Program-made: the position numbers and the translations under genes
Part shown: positions 5,895-6,355 of the stretch, piece after piece
Layout: each line of letters starts with the position of its first letter
How positions within the stretch are numbered: position 1 is the first letter of the stretch
Notes under the pieces: model-generated
The model's input: the letters and a program-made list of their open reading frames with translations, nothing else
Told to the model about the DNA's origin: nothing
Database searches by the model: none
From: Gammaproteobacteria bacterium UBA3532
GTDB lineage: Bacteria; Pseudomonadota; Gammaproteobacteria; Enterobacterales; UBA3532
DNA length: 6,355 nt
Direction of reading: 5' to 3'
Assembly (NCBI GenBank): GCA_002376965.1
Contig: DFOV01000395.1
Span: 1-6,355 of the forward strand

Positions 5895-5896
5895 AT

Positions 5897-6355
5897 TTAG
5901 GCCTTTTCCTCACTCGGCGATTTATCGCTGTCAGGTGGAGTTGGCTGAGTATCGACTGCTACCGGCTTGGGCTTGGTAGGGGCTGCAGAGGCAACCTCCG
6001 AGGGTTTGCTAGCCTCTTTAGGAGCAGTTACCGGTTTTGGTTGTTGCACTTGCTCAGGAACCGGCTTAGGTGCTGGTGCTGGGCTTTCGGCCACTGGAGC
6101 CACTTCGATCGGCTTGGGCTTAGCTGGGCCAGCAGAAGCACTCGTTGATTTATCGACTGCTGGGGCTGCTTTGGCCTGTGCTGCCACCGCTTCTTCAACC
6201 GGTTTTGGCGCCTCAGCGGGTTTGCTTGGAGCTGGTTTCGCTGGCGAGGCTTCAACTGGCTTTGGCTTGGCTGGCCCGGAAGTACTTTCAGCAGCTACTG
6301 GAACCGGCTTAGGTTTTGCTGGCTGAGATGAAGCTGCCTGAGATGTTTTCTCCTC
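5897..6355 (-). CDS. rne: Pro/Ala/Lys-rich C-terminal tail, probably ribonuclease E (5' part outside window)
   Basis: The minus-strand frame is open from the right edge to TAA (complement of 5897-5899), 152 codons with no true start inside; the GTG at 6187 is an internal valine. The tail is low-complexity, rich in Pro, Ala, Lys, Glu and Ser, with four copies of P(A/T)KPKP(V/I) (6302-6322, 6254-6274, 6107-6127, 5960-5980) and an acidic end, SDKSPSEEKA. No folded domain is visible. RNase E is inferred because in Pseudomonas and relatives rne lies convergent to this comEC-lpxK-kdsB cluster and has a disordered, repeat-rich C-terminal half that recruits degradosome partners. TonB is disfavoured: its Pro/Lys-rich segment precedes a folded C-terminal domain, whereas here the low-complexity part is the C-terminus. 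The catalytic S1/RNase E domain needed for proof is outside the window. Confidence 0.6.
   Translation of the reverse strand, partial: EEKTSQAASSQPAKPKPVPVAAESTSGPAKPKPVEASPAKPAPSKPAEAPKPVEEAVAAQAKAAPAVDKSTSASAGPAKPKPIEVAPVAESPAPAPKPVPEQVQQPKPVTAPKEASKPSEVASAAPTKPKPVAVDTQPTPPDSDKSPSEEKA

Noticed and set aside
5967..6326. Plus-strand Gly/Ala/Thr-rich frame of 119 codons
   Set aside because: It is the complement of Pro/Ala/Lys codons in the minus-strand tail. The minus frame ends right at a terminator and stays open to the window edge, so it is the real one. Another minus-strand frame at 6028-6255 is likewise a shadow.
5897..6355. TonB as partner of ExbB/ExbD
   Set aside because: The Pro/Lys-rich composition suggests it at first, but TonB ends with a folded periplasmic domain, while this protein ends within low-complexity sequence; gene order favours rne.

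Overview
The window looks like chromosomal DNA from a gammaproteobacterium, most likely from the Pseudomonadales/Cellvibrionales side. The main reason is gene order. The run comEC, exbB, exbD, lpxK, a Trm112/YcaR-like protein, kdsB and a low-molecular-weight phosphatase, facing an opposing gene with a Pro/Ala/Lys-rich tail that is probably rne, matches the order known around comEC-lpxK-kdsB-rne in Pseudomonas and relatives. Lipid A and Kdo genes show a Gram-negative cell. The genus cannot be fixed from the sequence alone.

Layout. Bases 1-795 (+) are the 3' end of comEC, the metallo-beta-lactamase-like domain of the competence DNA-uptake channel. A 286-residue HDOD protein lies on the minus strand (768-1628) and overlaps the comEC end tail-to-tail by 28 bp. 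Bases 1629-1915 are a divergent intergenic region. It holds stacked palindromes, three tandem 21-bp repeats, an extended -10-like promoter and a small inverted repeat. From 1916 to 5866 there are seven tightly packed plus-strand genes that look like one operon: a stand-alone cyclic-nucleotide-binding (CNB) protein, exbB, exbD, lpxK, a Trm112-like protein, kdsB and a low-molecular-weight tyrosine phosphatase. Gaps are 4-19 bp and overlaps 4-11 bp. A strong bidirectional hairpin (5865-5894) closes the operon and also ends the opposing gene (5897 to beyond 6355), probably the RNase E C-terminal tail.

How the genes fit together. LpxK makes lipid IVA and KdsB activates Kdo, the sugar then added to it, so the operon core is inner-core LPS synthesis. 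ExbB/ExbD form a proton-driven inner-membrane motor. The CNB protein, the phosphatase and the divergent HDOD protein are signalling-type proteins set around this envelope block.

The window is mostly well-known housekeeping content and shows no clear new defence or mobile system. The parts most worth a second look are the insertion of CNB and HDOD genes between comEC and exbB, the Glu-to-Gln change in the ExbB third membrane helix, and the 21-bp repeat array, which is also an open frame encoding a repeated heptapeptide. Five of the seven operon genes start with GTG or TTG.
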